From Bradyrhizobium sp. SSBR45G (GTDB lineage: Bacteria > Pseudomonadota > Alphaproteobacteria > Rhizobiales > Xanthobacteraceae), in NCBI RefSeq assembly GCF_030159255.1, contig NZ_BSCT01000027.1:54914-118913 (forward strand): 64,000 nucleotides of DNA, given 5' to 3'. The notes beneath the pieces are model-generated. The model saw only the letters and a list, made by a program, of their open reading frames with translations. It did not search any database and had not been told where the DNA came from. The position numbers and the translations under genes are program-made. The first letter of the stretch is position 1; each line of letters begins with the position of its first letter. Positions 25,258 through 34,118 of the stretch are shown piece by piece.

Positions 25258-28122
25258 ATGCCGCCGCCAGCGCAGAGGCGTGACACGATCTCATTCGGTC
25301 CGTTTGAGCTGATCGTCAGCGAGAGGCAGCTGACGAGACATGGTGTCCGGATGGAACTCGGGGCGCGGGCCTTTGAAATCCTGGTGACGCTGCTGTCGCG
25401 CCCCAACGAGATCATCGACAAATCCGAGCTGATTGCAAAGGTCTGGCCCGGCATCGCCGTCGAAGAGGGAAGCCTGCGCTTCCATGTCGCGGCCTTGCGC
25501 AAGGTGCTCGGCGACGGAAAGAACGGCGCGCGCTATATCTCGACGACACCCGGACGAGGCTACAGCTTTGTCGCGGCGGTCGCGCGGACGCCCCGCCCAG
25601 TTCGCAACCAGCCTCATGCCCTCTCCGACGGTTCGCCGGCGTTTGTGCACTACAATCTGCCCAGCCGGCTGAGCGCGATGATCGATCGCGATGACGACCT
25701 CGAAAGACTGTCGAACCAGCTCTCCGCCAAGCGGTTTGTCACCATCGTAGGCTCCGGCGGCATTGGCAAGACCACCGTCGCGTTGGCAGCTGCCCATCAA
25801 CTACGCACCGTCTTCAACGGCGCAGTCCTCTTTGTCGATCTGAGCATGCTGAGCGATCCCAGTCTCGTCGCCACCGGCGTCGCTTCCACGCTCGGCCTGG
25901 CCATACAGGGCCAGAACGTCATGCCCAGCCTGATTGCCCATCTCAAGGACAAGTCTCTTCTGCTCGTTCTCGATACCTGCGAGCACCTGATCGCGGCCGT
26001 CGCAGTGCTCGCAGCGGCCATCTTCAACAACGCACCGCAGGTCCATATTCTCGCCACCAGCCGCGAAACGCTCCAGGTCGAGGGCGAGCATGTCTACCGG
26101 CTGGATCCGCTTGCCTTTCCTGTCGACGACCGGGAACACCTCTCGGCCGACGCCGTCCGGACGTTTCCGGCGGCGCAGCTGTTCGTCGAACGCGCCACCG
26201 CCAGCGGCGCCAATCTGGCTTTCGACGACTCCGATGCTGCCATCATCGCACGCATCTGCCGCAAGCTCGATGGCGTCGCGCTTGCGATCGAGCTGGCCGC
26301 ACGCCGCGTCGATGTCTACGGCTTGAACGAGACGGAGGCCCTTCTCGACCAGCGGCTGTCGCAGGTGTGGGCGGGCCCCCGTACGGCGCCGCCACGGCAG
26401 CGGACGCTCCAGGCGACACTCGACTGGAGCTACGGCCTGCTCTCCGACACCGAGCGCATGGTGCTTCGCAGGCTTGCGATCTTCGTGGGAAACTTCACGC
26501 TGGACGCAGCACTCGCCGTCGTGGCGGGCGACGGGCTCGATCAAGCCGACGTGTTTGCGGCGATCGACAGCCTGGTCGCCAAATCGATGGTCGCGACCCG
26601 TTCGCTCGGCACCGTCATGCGATATCGCCTGCTCGACACCACGCGCACCTATGCGCTCGACAGGGCGGCCGATGACCGCGAGGCCGCGGCGCTGGCGGTT
26701 CGCCATGCCCGCTATTGCAGGGAATGGCTCAAGCGAGCCGGCTCCGAGTGGTCCAGCCTCATGTCCGGGACAGAACGGGCTCCCTATTTTGCCGCCGTCA
26801 GCAATGTTCGCGCTGCGCTCGAATGGTGCTTCGGCCCGCACGGCGACCTGCGAACCGGAGTCGAACTCGCAGCCGCCGCCGTGCCGGTCCTGCTGGCCAT
26901 GTCGCTGCTGCCTGAATGCCATCACTGGACGGAACGGGCCTTGGCCGCCGGCCAGACCGCCACCCGACCGGAACAGATGCATCTGCAGGCTGGCCTCGGC
27001 ATTTCGTCCATGCATCTTTACGGAGAAAATGAGTACGCACACGCTGCCCTGAACAGCAGCCTAGCGATCGCGCATGACGAGCATGACGCTCCCAATGAAG
27101 CCGGTCTACTCGGCATGCTCCACATGTTCCACTTCAGGGGCGGCAACTTCAACGTTGCGCTGTCCTTCGCGCGGCGGTGCCGCACCGTCGCCGACGATGT
27201 TGATGACCCGGCAGCCCTTGCGCTCGCACATTCCATCCTGGGCCGATCGCTGCTGATGAAGGGCGATCTGAGTGGCGCGCGCACAGAGCTCGAAGAGCTG
27301 TTCAAGACCTGGTCGCCCGCGCAACAGAGCAGCACGATCTATCTCATCCATGACAGGCATTACCGGGCCGGCATCGCCTTGGCACGCACGCTGTGGCTAC
27401 AGGGCTATCCGACCCAGGCCGTGCAACGCGTCCATGAGTTCGTCGATGGCGCGCGGCAGATGGATCATCCGGCCTCGGTGACCGTCCTGCTCGCGTGGTC
27501 AGCATCGATCTTCCTATGGACCGGAGACCTGCGCAGCGCCGAGAGACATATCGATGCGTCCATCACGATGGCCGAGTCAAACTCGCTCGGCCCTCTCGCG
27601 GCGGTCGGGCGAGCGCGCAAGGCGCAGCTCGCCATTCGACAAGGCGACGCCGTGGAGGGCGTTGCGAGCCTGCGCGCGTCCCTCACAGCCATCCACGCCG
27701 TGCGTTACGAGCTCATCACCACCGAGTTCGACATCTCGCTGGCACAAGGCCTCGCAGCGACGGGCCGGCTCGACGCGGCAATCGCGCACCTCGATGAGAC
27801 GATCCAGCATGTTGGTCGTCATGGCGACACCTGCTACATGCCGGAATTGCTGCGGGTGAAGGCAGGATTGCTTTTGTCGATGGTCCCGCCACGCATTGAG
27901 GCCGGCCAGGCTTGTCTCGAGGAGTCCCTGGCGCTGAGTCGCAGTCAGGGTGCGCGAGGCTGGGAATTGCGCGCAGCGCATGATCTTGCGGTGGTGTTGG
28001 CCGGCAAAGGCCAACGGAGGGCCGCGCACCAGACGCTCCGGCCGGTGTTTGACAGGTTCGACGAGGGATTCGATACTGCCGATCTGCTTGCCGCAAAGCG
28101 GCTGCTGGCGGATCTGTCGTGA
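25258..28122 (+). CDS. Giant regulator 2: winged helix, STAND ATPase, TPR-like repeats
   Basis: The 954-residue paralogue of regulators 1, 3 and 4. The DNA-binding domain spans residues 10-105 (EEGSLRFHVAALRKVLG recognition helix, STTPGRGYSF wing). The ATPase has Walker A GSGGIGKT (165-172), Walker B LLLVLD (D239), LATSRET, and the AIELAARR and TLDWSYGLL blocks shared by the family. About 500 residues of helical repeats follow. There is no membrane segment, so it is cytosolic. ATG 25258 has AGAAAGG 10 bases upstream. It is divergent from the VOC gene through element B. Its 3' end faces the histidine kinase gene with 52 bp between. Confidence 0.9.
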   Translation: MPPPAQRRDTISFGPFELIVSERQLTRHGVRMELGARAFEILVTLLSRPNEIIDKSELIAKVWPGIAVEEGSLRFHVAALRKVLGDGKNGARYISTTPGRGYSFVAAVARTPRPVRNQPHALSDGSPAFVHYNLPSRLSAMIDRDDDLERLSNQLSAKRFVTIVGSGGIGKTTVALAAAHQLRTVFNGAVLFVDLSMLSDPSLVATGVASTLGLAIQGQNVMPSLIAHLKDKSLLLVLDTCEHLIAAVAVLAAAIFNNAPQVHILATSRETLQVEGEHVYRLDPLAFPVDDREHLSADAVRTFPAAQLFVERATASGANLAFDDSDAAIIARICRKLDGVALAIELAARRVDVYGLNETEALLDQRLSQVWAGPRTAPPRQRTLQATLDWSYGLLSDTERMVLRRLAIFVGNFTLDAALAVVAGDGLDQADVFAAIDSLVAKSMVATRSLGTVMRYRLLDTTRTYALDRAADDREAAALAVRHARYCREWLKRAGSEWSSLMSGTERAPYFAAVSNVRAALEWCFGPHGDLRTGVELAAAAVPVLLAMSLLPECHHWTERALAAGQTATRPEQMHLQAGLGISSMHLYGENEYAHAALNSSLAIAHDEHDAPNEAGLLGMLHMFHFRGGNFNVALSFARRCRTVADDVDDPAALALAHSILGRSLLMKGDLSGARTELEELFKTWSPAQQSSTIYLIHDRHYRAGIALARTLWLQGYPTQAVQRVHEFVDGARQMDHPASVTVLLAWSASIFLWTGDLRSAERHIDASITMAESNSLGPLAAVGRARKAQLAIRQGDAVEGVASLRASLTAIHAVRYELITTEFDISLAQGLAATGRLDAAIAHLDETIQHVGRHGDTCYMPELLRVKAGLLLSMVPPRIEAGQACLEESLALSRSQGARGWELRAAHDLAVVLAGKGQRRAAHQTLRPVFDRFDEGFDTADLLAAKRLLADLS

Positions 28123-28174
28123 TCGCATCCGAGGCAACTGGCCCCGTCGTCCGCAACAATCCAGCAGACCGACG

Positions 28175-28843
28175 TCAATCGGCAAGGGCTGACATGGCAA
28201 TGGTCACGCGCGTGCCATCTTGTCCGGTCTCACCGTGCATCCGGGCCTGGATGCTTCGCGCCAGGCCTTCCAGAATACGACTCCCGGTGCCCTGAAGCGG
28301 GCCGGTCGCCCCGATCCCGTTGTCGGTCACCGTGCAGAGCCAGCAGCCGTCGCGCTGGAGCACGTCGATGCGGATCAGTGCATCGTTCCTGGTCGGAAAG
28401 GCGTGCTTGGCCGCATTGGTGATCAGCTCGGTCAGCATCAGAGCGAGCCGATGACATTGCGATGCGGGCAGCATGCCGTCCTCAATGGCGGCTTCACAAC
28501 GGATCCCCGCAGGCTCCAGAATTGCCTCGGACACCGCCCCGCAAAGTGCCTCGAAGAAGGTCGCAACGGAGACCGCCGGACGCCCCTCGTCATTCGATAA
28601 AAACTGATAGAGCTTGCCGAAGGCGACGAGGCGCCGCTCGAACCGGTCCACGGCAGCCGACACTTCGCCAGGCCTCGCCCGCGTCAGATCGCGGCGGACT
28701 GACGCACCGAGCAGCGTCAGCGTGTTCTTCATTCGGTGATGCGATTCCCGCAGCACCAGGTCCCAATCGGCCCGGTCGCCGAGATTGGCGGCCAGATGAG
28801 ATTGAACAATATCGTCTTTCGGACGAGTTCCGATACCGGGCAT
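28175..28843 (-). CDS. Soluble histidine kinase, HisKA_2/HWE-like, without sensor domain
   Basis: A 222-residue protein consisting of only a transmitter. The H-box is RESHHRMKNTLTLLGASVRR with the phospho-acceptor His; the N-box is LTELITNAAKHAF; the G-box is VTDNGIGATG, and GTGSRILEGLA follows. This layout is HisKA_2 plus HATPase_c as in alphaproteobacterial general-stress kinases. It has no PAS, GAF or membrane segment, so input must come from a partner. No receiver gene is adjacent. GGGGAGG five bases before ATG 28843 sets the start. Element C lies about 60-85 bp upstream, between this gene and regulator 3. Confidence 0.88.
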   Translation of the reverse strand: MPGIGTRPKDDIVQSHLAANLGDRADWDLVLRESHHRMKNTLTLLGASVRRDLTRARPGEVSAAVDRFERRLVAFGKLYQFLSNDEGRPAVSVATFFEALCGAVSEAILEPAGIRCEAAIEDGMLPASQCHRLALMLTELITNAAKHAFPTRNDALIRIDVLQRDGCWLCTVTDNGIGATGPLQGTGSRILEGLARSIQARMHGETGQDGTRVTIAMSALAD

Positions 28844-28900
28844 CGCAGCCTCCCCGCTGATCATCAGCCTTGGCCTGCCATCACAATGGACGAGGCCTGC

Positions 28901-28926
28901 GATTTTTGCTCGTTAGACGTTGCAAG
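28901..28926 (-). promoter_or_regulatory. Operator-like element C (one TAAC unit)
   Basis: Read toward the kinase gene: CTTGCAAC, two bases, CTAAC, then GAGCAAAAATC. This is the shortest form of the element. A further ATAAC lies 20 bases (two turns) from the CTAAC on the far side (28932-28936). It sits in the divergent region between the kinase and regulator 3. Confidence 0.66.
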
Positions 28927-29046
28927 ATTTTGTTATGATCGTCGCGGCGCGACGGCGATGCCGTCGGTTTGCAGGCCGCTGGACTGTGGTTTCTGGTTCG
29001 AAGAATCCTCCGCAAATGTGCGAAACGTTCGACGGACGAGAATTGC

Positions 29047-31890
29047 GTGGCAGAGAATGACAACCAGGATTCGGCCGTCGCTTTCGGGCCATTTCGGCTA
29101 TTTCCGAAATCGCGGCTGCTGGAGAAGGACGGCGCTCCGCTTCACCTCGGCGGCCGCGCGCTCGATATCCTGATCTGTCTTGCCGAACGGGCCGGTGAAG
29201 TCGTCGACAAGCGCGAGCTCGTCAAGCGGGTGTGGGCCGACGTGAATGTCGACGAGGGCAGCCTGCGGTTCCATATCGCCGCGCTGCGCAAGGCGATTGG
29301 CGAGGGCAATGAAGGCTCCCGCTACGTCGTCAACGTGCCCGGACGCGGCTATTGTTTCGCGGTGCCGCTGTCGCGGCCTGCGCCCTCGGAGGGTCAGCCG
29401 ACCGAGATCGCCTCGGCGGTGCGCCTCCTTCCGGCGCCCCTCGCCAGGATGATCGGGCGGGACGATGCGGTTGAAAAGATCACGTCCGAGCTCTCCCTGC
29501 ATCGGTTCGTCACGATTGTCGGTCCGGGCGGCATCGGCAAGACCTCGGTCGCTCTGGCCGTCGCGCATCGCCAGCTTGAGGCGTTCGAAGGCCAGGTCAG
29601 CTTCGTCGATTTCGGCGCGGTGAGCGATGCAAGGCTGGTGCCCGGTAGCATCGCCAGCGCACTCGGCCTGACCGTCAATTCCGAGGATCCGATACCGGGA
29701 CTGCTGACGTTCCTGCGCAGCCAGCCAATGCTGCTGGTGTTCGACAGCTGCGAGCACCTCCTCGACGAGCTCGCGCCATTGACCGAACGCCTGGTTCGCG
29801 AGGCGCCGAACCTGCATGTCATGGCAACGAGTCGGGAATCCCTCCGATCGGAGGGCGAGCGCGTCTATCGGCTGTTCCCGCTGGATTGTCCGCCACAACA
29901 GGACGGACTCAGCGTCGCCGAAATTTTGGCCTATCCCGCGAGCCAGCTCTTCGTCGAGCGAATTGCCGAGAGCCTCAGCGAGTTCGAGCTGAGCCAGGAC
30001 GAGGCGCCGCTCGTTGCCGACATATGCCGGCGTCTCGACGGCATCGCCCTGGCGATCGAACTCGCCGCGGGCCGGGTCAACGCCTACGGAATTGCCGGGA
30101 CGGCCGAGCTTCTCGACAGCAGCTTCTCGCTGCTGTGGCGCGGGCGACGCACCGCGATCCCCCGGCACCAGACGCTGAGCGCGGCGCTCGGCTGGAGCTA
30201 CGATTTGTTGCCGGCGACTGAAAGCGCCATGCTGCGCGGCCTGTCGGTGTTCGTCGGCCCGTTCACGCTCGAGGCCGCGCTTGCCGTCGCATCATGCCAG
30301 AGCATCGGCGAGCCGGAGGCGATGGAAGCGATCTCGAACCTGCTCTCCAAGTCCCTGATCGCGACCTCTCCTGCACAGCGGAAGCTCCGCTATCGACTGC
30401 TCGACACCACCCGCGCCTTCGTTGCGGACAAGCTCGTCGAGAATGGAGAAGCGCCGCGGGTCGCGCGCGCTCACGCCGAATATTTCCGCGACTTCCTGCT
30501 CGACATCTCGCTCAAGTCCAACGGCTTGCAGAGCGCAGGTGGATTCCTGCCCTATGCAGATCACCTGCCCAACGTGCGGGCCGCGCTGGCCTGGGGCTTC
30601 TCCGAGGAAGGCGACCGGGTCATCGGCATCGATCTGGCCGCTTCGGCGGCCCAGTTCTTTCTCGAGCTGACGCTGCTGACGGAGTGCTACCGCTGGACCC
30701 AGCAGGCGCTCGCGTCGCTCGCCACGGCCGCTGCCGACGCGCGGCAGGAGATGACCCTGCAGGCCGCGCTCGGCGTCTCCGTGATGTTCGCGCAAGGCAA
30801 CACCGAAGCGGTCCAGTCGGCCTTCATACGAAGCCTGCAGCTCGCCCGGGAGCTCGACGACCTGCACTGGCAGCTATGGCTGTTGCGCGGACTGCACATC
30901 TACCTGACCCGCGTCGGGGATTTTCACGGAGCGCTTGCAATCGGCGAGCAGGGCGAGAGCGTCGCCAGCAGACTGAACGACCCGACGAGCACGCTGAACG
31001 TCGAATGGATGCTCGGCGTGGCGCATCACCTGATCGGCAATCAGGACAAGGCCGTTCAGTTCTGTGAAAGCGCGATGGTTCACAACCCGAACTCGCAGCG
31101 GCTGAACATCGGGCATCTCGGCTATGACGACCGCATCGTCGCGCTGGTCGCGTTGGCGCGCGGCCTCTGGCTCACCGGCCGGCCCGATCGCGCCGTCGAG
31201 GCGGCCCGATACACGGTTCGCGAGGCCGAAGCGCTGGAACAGCCGCTGACGCTCGGCATTGCGCTGATCTGGACGATCTACGTGTTTTTGTGGGTCGGCG
31301 ACGACGCCTGCGCCGAGAGCATGATCGAGCGGCTGATCGACCATGCCGCGCGGCATTTCCTCGGCCCCTACCACGCGGTCGGCATTGGTCAGAAGGGCCT
31401 GCTTCTCCTGCAGCGCGGCGACGTCGACGGCGGCATCGAGCACCTGCGCCGCAGCCAGGCCACCTTGTATGCGACGCGGCACCGGATCATGACCACCGTC
31501 TTCGCGACGGCGCTCGCGGAAGGTCTCGCGTCGCAAAACAGGCCCGAGGAAGCTCTGGGCACGATCGACGAGGCGATTGCCCAGATCGGCGACCACGACG
31601 AATCCTTCGACATGCCGGAGATGCTGCGGGTCAGGGGGGACATCCTCGCCCAATTGGGGCGCGACGCGGAGGCCGAGACCTGCCTCGCGAGCTCGCTCGC
31701 CCTGTCGCGCCGGCAATGCGCCCTCGCCTGGGAACTGCGCGGAGCGCTGAGCCTTGGCCGCATCTGGCAGCGGACCGGACGCGCCAGCGAGGCAAGCCGC
31801 ATGCTGGCGCCGCTCGTGGCACAATATCAGGAGGGGCTCGCCAGCCGCGATCTGGCCCGAGCAAAGGATGTCCTCGGCGCCGTCGATTGA
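29047..31890 (+). CDS. Giant regulator 3: winged helix, STAND ATPase, TPR-like repeats
   Basis: A 947-residue protein, the closest paralogue of regulator 1: its first 105 residues differ at only a minority of positions (ENDNQDSAVAFGPFRLFPKS versus DNDTQDSAISFGPFRLLPKS). Recognition helix EGSLRFHIAALRKAIG; Walker A GPGGIGKT (159-166); Walker B MLLVFD; MATSRES; then TPR-like helices to the end. The start is GTG 29047 with GGACGAG upstream and matches the start of regulator 1. It is flanked by element C upstream and element D downstream, the latter in front of the next gene. The domain set suggests ATP-gated, ligand-responsive transcription control. Confidence 0.9.
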   Translation: MAENDNQDSAVAFGPFRLFPKSRLLEKDGAPLHLGGRALDILICLAERAGEVVDKRELVKRVWADVNVDEGSLRFHIAALRKAIGEGNEGSRYVVNVPGRGYCFAVPLSRPAPSEGQPTEIASAVRLLPAPLARMIGRDDAVEKITSELSLHRFVTIVGPGGIGKTSVALAVAHRQLEAFEGQVSFVDFGAVSDARLVPGSIASALGLTVNSEDPIPGLLTFLRSQPMLLVFDSCEHLLDELAPLTERLVREAPNLHVMATSRESLRSEGERVYRLFPLDCPPQQDGLSVAEILAYPASQLFVERIAESLSEFELSQDEAPLVADICRRLDGIALAIELAAGRVNAYGIAGTAELLDSSFSLLWRGRRTAIPRHQTLSAALGWSYDLLPATESAMLRGLSVFVGPFTLEAALAVASCQSIGEPEAMEAISNLLSKSLIATSPAQRKLRYRLLDTTRAFVADKLVENGEAPRVARAHAEYFRDFLLDISLKSNGLQSAGGFLPYADHLPNVRAALAWGFSEEGDRVIGIDLAASAAQFFLELTLLTECYRWTQQALASLATAAADARQEMTLQAALGVSVMFAQGNTEAVQSAFIRSLQLARELDDLHWQLWLLRGLHIYLTRVGDFHGALAIGEQGESVASRLNDPTSTLNVEWMLGVAHHLIGNQDKAVQFCESAMVHNPNSQRLNIGHLGYDDRIVALVALARGLWLTGRPDRAVEAARYTVREAEALEQPLTLGIALIWTIYVFLWVGDDACAESMIERLIDHAARHFLGPYHAVGIGQKGLLLLQRGDVDGGIEHLRRSQATLYATRHRIMTTVFATALAEGLASQNRPEEALGTIDEAIAQIGDHDESFDMPEMLRVRGDILAQLGRDAEAETCLASSLALSRRQCALAWELRGALSLGRIWQRTGRASEASRMLAPLVAQYQEGLASRDLARAKDVLGAVD

Positions 31891-31924
31891 ACGCATCATC
31901 ATGCGCATCGCCCGCGTCGAGTCC

Positions 31925-31957
31925 CTTGCAACTCCTAACAATTTCTAACGCGCCAAG
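31925..31957 (+). promoter_or_regulatory. Operator-like element D (two TAAC units)
   Basis: CTTGCAAC, two bases, CTAAC, then CTAAC exactly 10 bases on, then GCGCCAAGC. It is 51 bp before the ATG of the gene at 32009 and points toward it, the same relative orientation as A-C. Confidence 0.75.
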
Positions 31958-32008
31958 CCGTCCGAGCCCCGCCATGGTGGGTCCGCTCCCAGGTGGATAC
32001 GACAAGAC

Positions 32009-32713
32009 ATGGCTCTTCTTGACGATGTAATCGACGCGAATGGCGGCATCGCACGCTGGAACAACCTGAGCCGGTTCACGCTGCATCTTTCCGCTGGTGG
32101 GACGCTGTTCTCGAACGCAGGACATGCCCGCGAATTCAAGGACGTCATCGCGGAGGGATCGACACGAACACAATCGGTCCGCTTCACCGGGATCACCGGC
32201 GGCGAGCAGTCCGGCTCGTTTCAGCCGGACTTGATCACGATCGAAACCGTCGATGGCGAGGTCTTGCAGGCCTGGAGCAACCCCGAACTCGCATTTGACA
32301 CCGGCCCGCAGGTTCTCGCAGACGAACTGCATCTCATCCTCTTCTGCGGCGTCTCGATCTGGAACTATCTGACCACGCCCTTTCTCCTCGCCCGTCCCGA
32401 TGTCCTGGTCGAGGAACTGCCGTCATGGAAGGAAGGCATCGAGACCTGGCGGCGCCTGCGTGCACAACTACCGCCCAATCTCGTCACCTTTGCAGGCGAG
32501 CAGATCTTTTACTTCGACGAGAATGCCCTGCAGCGCCGGACCGATCACGATCTGTTTGGCATGAAGGTCGCGCACTACTCCTGGGCCCATGAGAGCTTCG
32601 ACGGCGTCGTGGTGCCGACCCTTCGTCGCTCGCAGCCGCGTCGACCCGATGGAACCGTGAACACCAAGCCTGTCCTGATCGACGTCGAGATCTTCGACGC
32701 GTCCTTCGAATAG
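32009..32713 (+). CDS. Conserved protein of unknown function
   Basis: A 234-residue soluble protein with alternating strands: LSRFTLHLSAGGTLF, RTQSVRFTGI, SFQPDLITIETVDGEVLQAW. It looks like an open beta-sheet that could hold a lipid or small hydrophobic ligand. It has no signal peptide, no catalytic motif and no Cys pair. I do not recognise a named family. The short ribosome site GGTGG is upstream. It lies between elements D and E, so it is a likely member of the regulator 2/3 regulon together with the hydrolase downstream. Confidence 0.75.
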   Translation: MALLDDVIDANGGIARWNNLSRFTLHLSAGGTLFSNAGHAREFKDVIAEGSTRTQSVRFTGITGGEQSGSFQPDLITIETVDGEVLQAWSNPELAFDTGPQVLADELHLILFCGVSIWNYLTTPFLLARPDVLVEELPSWKEGIETWRRLRAQLPPNLVTFAGEQIFYFDENALQRRTDHDLFGMKVAHYSWAHESFDGVVVPTLRRSQPRRPDGTVNTKPVLIDVEIFDASFE

Positions 32714-32742
32714 CGGCCGCGAGACACGCGTTCAGGGTGCCT

Positions 32743-32774
32743 GCTCTCAACGTCTAACAGGACATAACGAGCCA
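32743..32774 (+). promoter_or_regulatory. Operator-like element E (two TAAC units)
   Basis: CTCTCAAC, two bases, CTAAC, then ATAAC exactly 10 bases on, then GAGCCAACGG. The first box has one mismatch to CTYGCAAC. It points toward the hydrolase gene at 32910, about 135 bp away. Confidence 0.7.
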
Positions 32775-32909
32775 ACGGCCCGACTTCGGTGCAGATTTGG
32801 TCGCGAGCCGCCCTGCAATGCTCCGTACTTTTTGGGCGGCTGGATGGACACAAGGAGTGACGCCTCCGTGCGCGGGACTTGTGCGAAACAACGAAGACAG
32901 GAGAATGCC

Positions 32910-33962
32910 ATGTCCGACAAACTCAATCATGGTCGACGCCGCTTCTTTGGCAGCGCAGTCATGACGCTGGCGGCGGCACAGCTTTCGCTCAGCGCTACTG
33001 CCACCGCGGAGACCGGTCAGTCGGCGAGAGCCGGTACAACTGCCAGGCCGGGAAACAATACATCCTTTGCATCGCTGAAGCAGATCAACGCCGGTCTGCT
33101 CGACATCGGTTATGCCGAGGCCGGGCCTGCCGGCGGACCGCCCGTGATTCTCCTGCACGGTTGGCCCTATGACATCTACAGCTTCGTCGATGTCGCGCCC
33201 ATCCTTGCTTCGGCCGGTTATCGCGTGATCGTGCCTTATTTGCGGGGCTATGGCACGACGCGTTTCCTGTCCGGGGCGACCCTCCGGAACGGACAGCCAT
33301 CGGCCATCGCGACCGACATCATCGTCTTGATGGATGCCCTCAAGATCGAGAAGGCGACGGTCGCCGGCTTCGACTGGGGCGCGCGAACCGCCAACATCAT
33401 GGCGGCGCTGTGGCCCGGGCGCTGTAAGGCCATGGTCTCGGTCAGCGGTTATCTCATCGGCAGCCAGCAAGCCGGGAAGATGCCATTGCCGCCGAAGGCG
33501 GAACTTCAGTGGTGGTATCAGTTCTACTTCGCGACCGAACGCGGGCGCGACGGCTATGACAGGTACCGGCGCGAGTTCTCGAAGCTGATCTGGCAGCTCG
33601 CTTCACCGCAGTGGCACTTTGATGACGCGACCTTCGAGCGCAGCGCAGCGGCTTTCGACAATCCGGATCACGTCGCGATCGTGGTCCACAATTATCGTTG
33701 GCGCCTCGGGCTCGCCGATGGCGAAGCGAAATACGACGACGACGAGCGGCGGCTGGCGCAAGCCCCCGTCATCGGCGTGCCCACGATCACCATGGAAGGC
33801 GACGCCAACGGCGCGCCGCATCCCGAGCCGTCGGCCTATGCGAAGATGTTCTCGGGGAAATACGCGCACCGCACCGTCAAGGGCGGTATCGGACACAACC
33901 TGCCGCAGGAGGCTCCCAAGGCCTTTGCCGATGCGATCATCGACGTCGCCGCCGGCGTCTAG
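32910..33962 (+). CDS. Tat-exported alpha/beta hydrolase (epoxide hydrolase/dehalogenase-like)
   Basis: The 350-residue enzyme has the twin-arginine leader NHGRRRFFGSAVMTLAAAQ. The core has the oxyanion HGWPYD (about 83-88), the nucleophile Asp155 in VAGFDWGART and the catalytic His near the C-terminus in KGGIGHNLPQEAP. An Asp nucleophile places it with epoxide hydrolases, haloalkane dehalogenases and fluoroacetate dehalogenases, not with esterases. Which of these it is cannot be told. AGGAGA lies six bases before ATG 32910. It is followed at 43 bp by a tiny membrane peptide gene and the MOSC-reductase fusion, probably one operon. Confidence 0.88.
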   Translation: MSDKLNHGRRRFFGSAVMTLAAAQLSLSATATAETGQSARAGTTARPGNNTSFASLKQINAGLLDIGYAEAGPAGGPPVILLHGWPYDIYSFVDVAPILASAGYRVIVPYLRGYGTTRFLSGATLRNGQPSAIATDIIVLMDALKIEKATVAGFDWGARTANIMAALWPGRCKAMVSVSGYLIGSQQAGKMPLPPKAELQWWYQFYFATERGRDGYDRYRREFSKLIWQLASPQWHFDDATFERSAAAFDNPDHVAIVVHNYRWRLGLADGEAKYDDDERRLAQAPVIGVPTITMEGDANGAPHPEPSAYAKMFSGKYAHRTVKGGIGHNLPQEAPKAFADAIIDVAAGV

Positions 33963-34005
33963 CCGGCGCCGGGGTTGGTGCACGAGCAAAGGGATAGACG
34001 ATATC

Positions 34006-34092
34006 ATGCGCAGAACGATCGTGATTGCGATACTGGCCGTCGCTATCCTCCTGGCGCTGATCCAGTTCGGTCCGCCGCTGTTGTTCGGATGA
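34006..34092 (+). CDS. Single-span membrane micropeptide (28 aa)
   Basis: The protein is MRRTIVIAILAVAILLALI followed by a short tail: a positively charged start and one membrane helix filling the rest. AAGGGAT precedes the ATG, and the stop overlaps an in-frame ATG of the next gene (ATGA), a sign of coupling. Its place between the exported hydrolase and the MOSC-reductase suggests a small membrane anchor or accessory subunit. No family is recognised. Confidence 0.6.
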   Translation: MRRTIVIAILAVAILLALIQFGPPLLFG

Positions 34093-34118
34093 CGACATTG
34101 ACTCCGGAGAGAAGCCTC

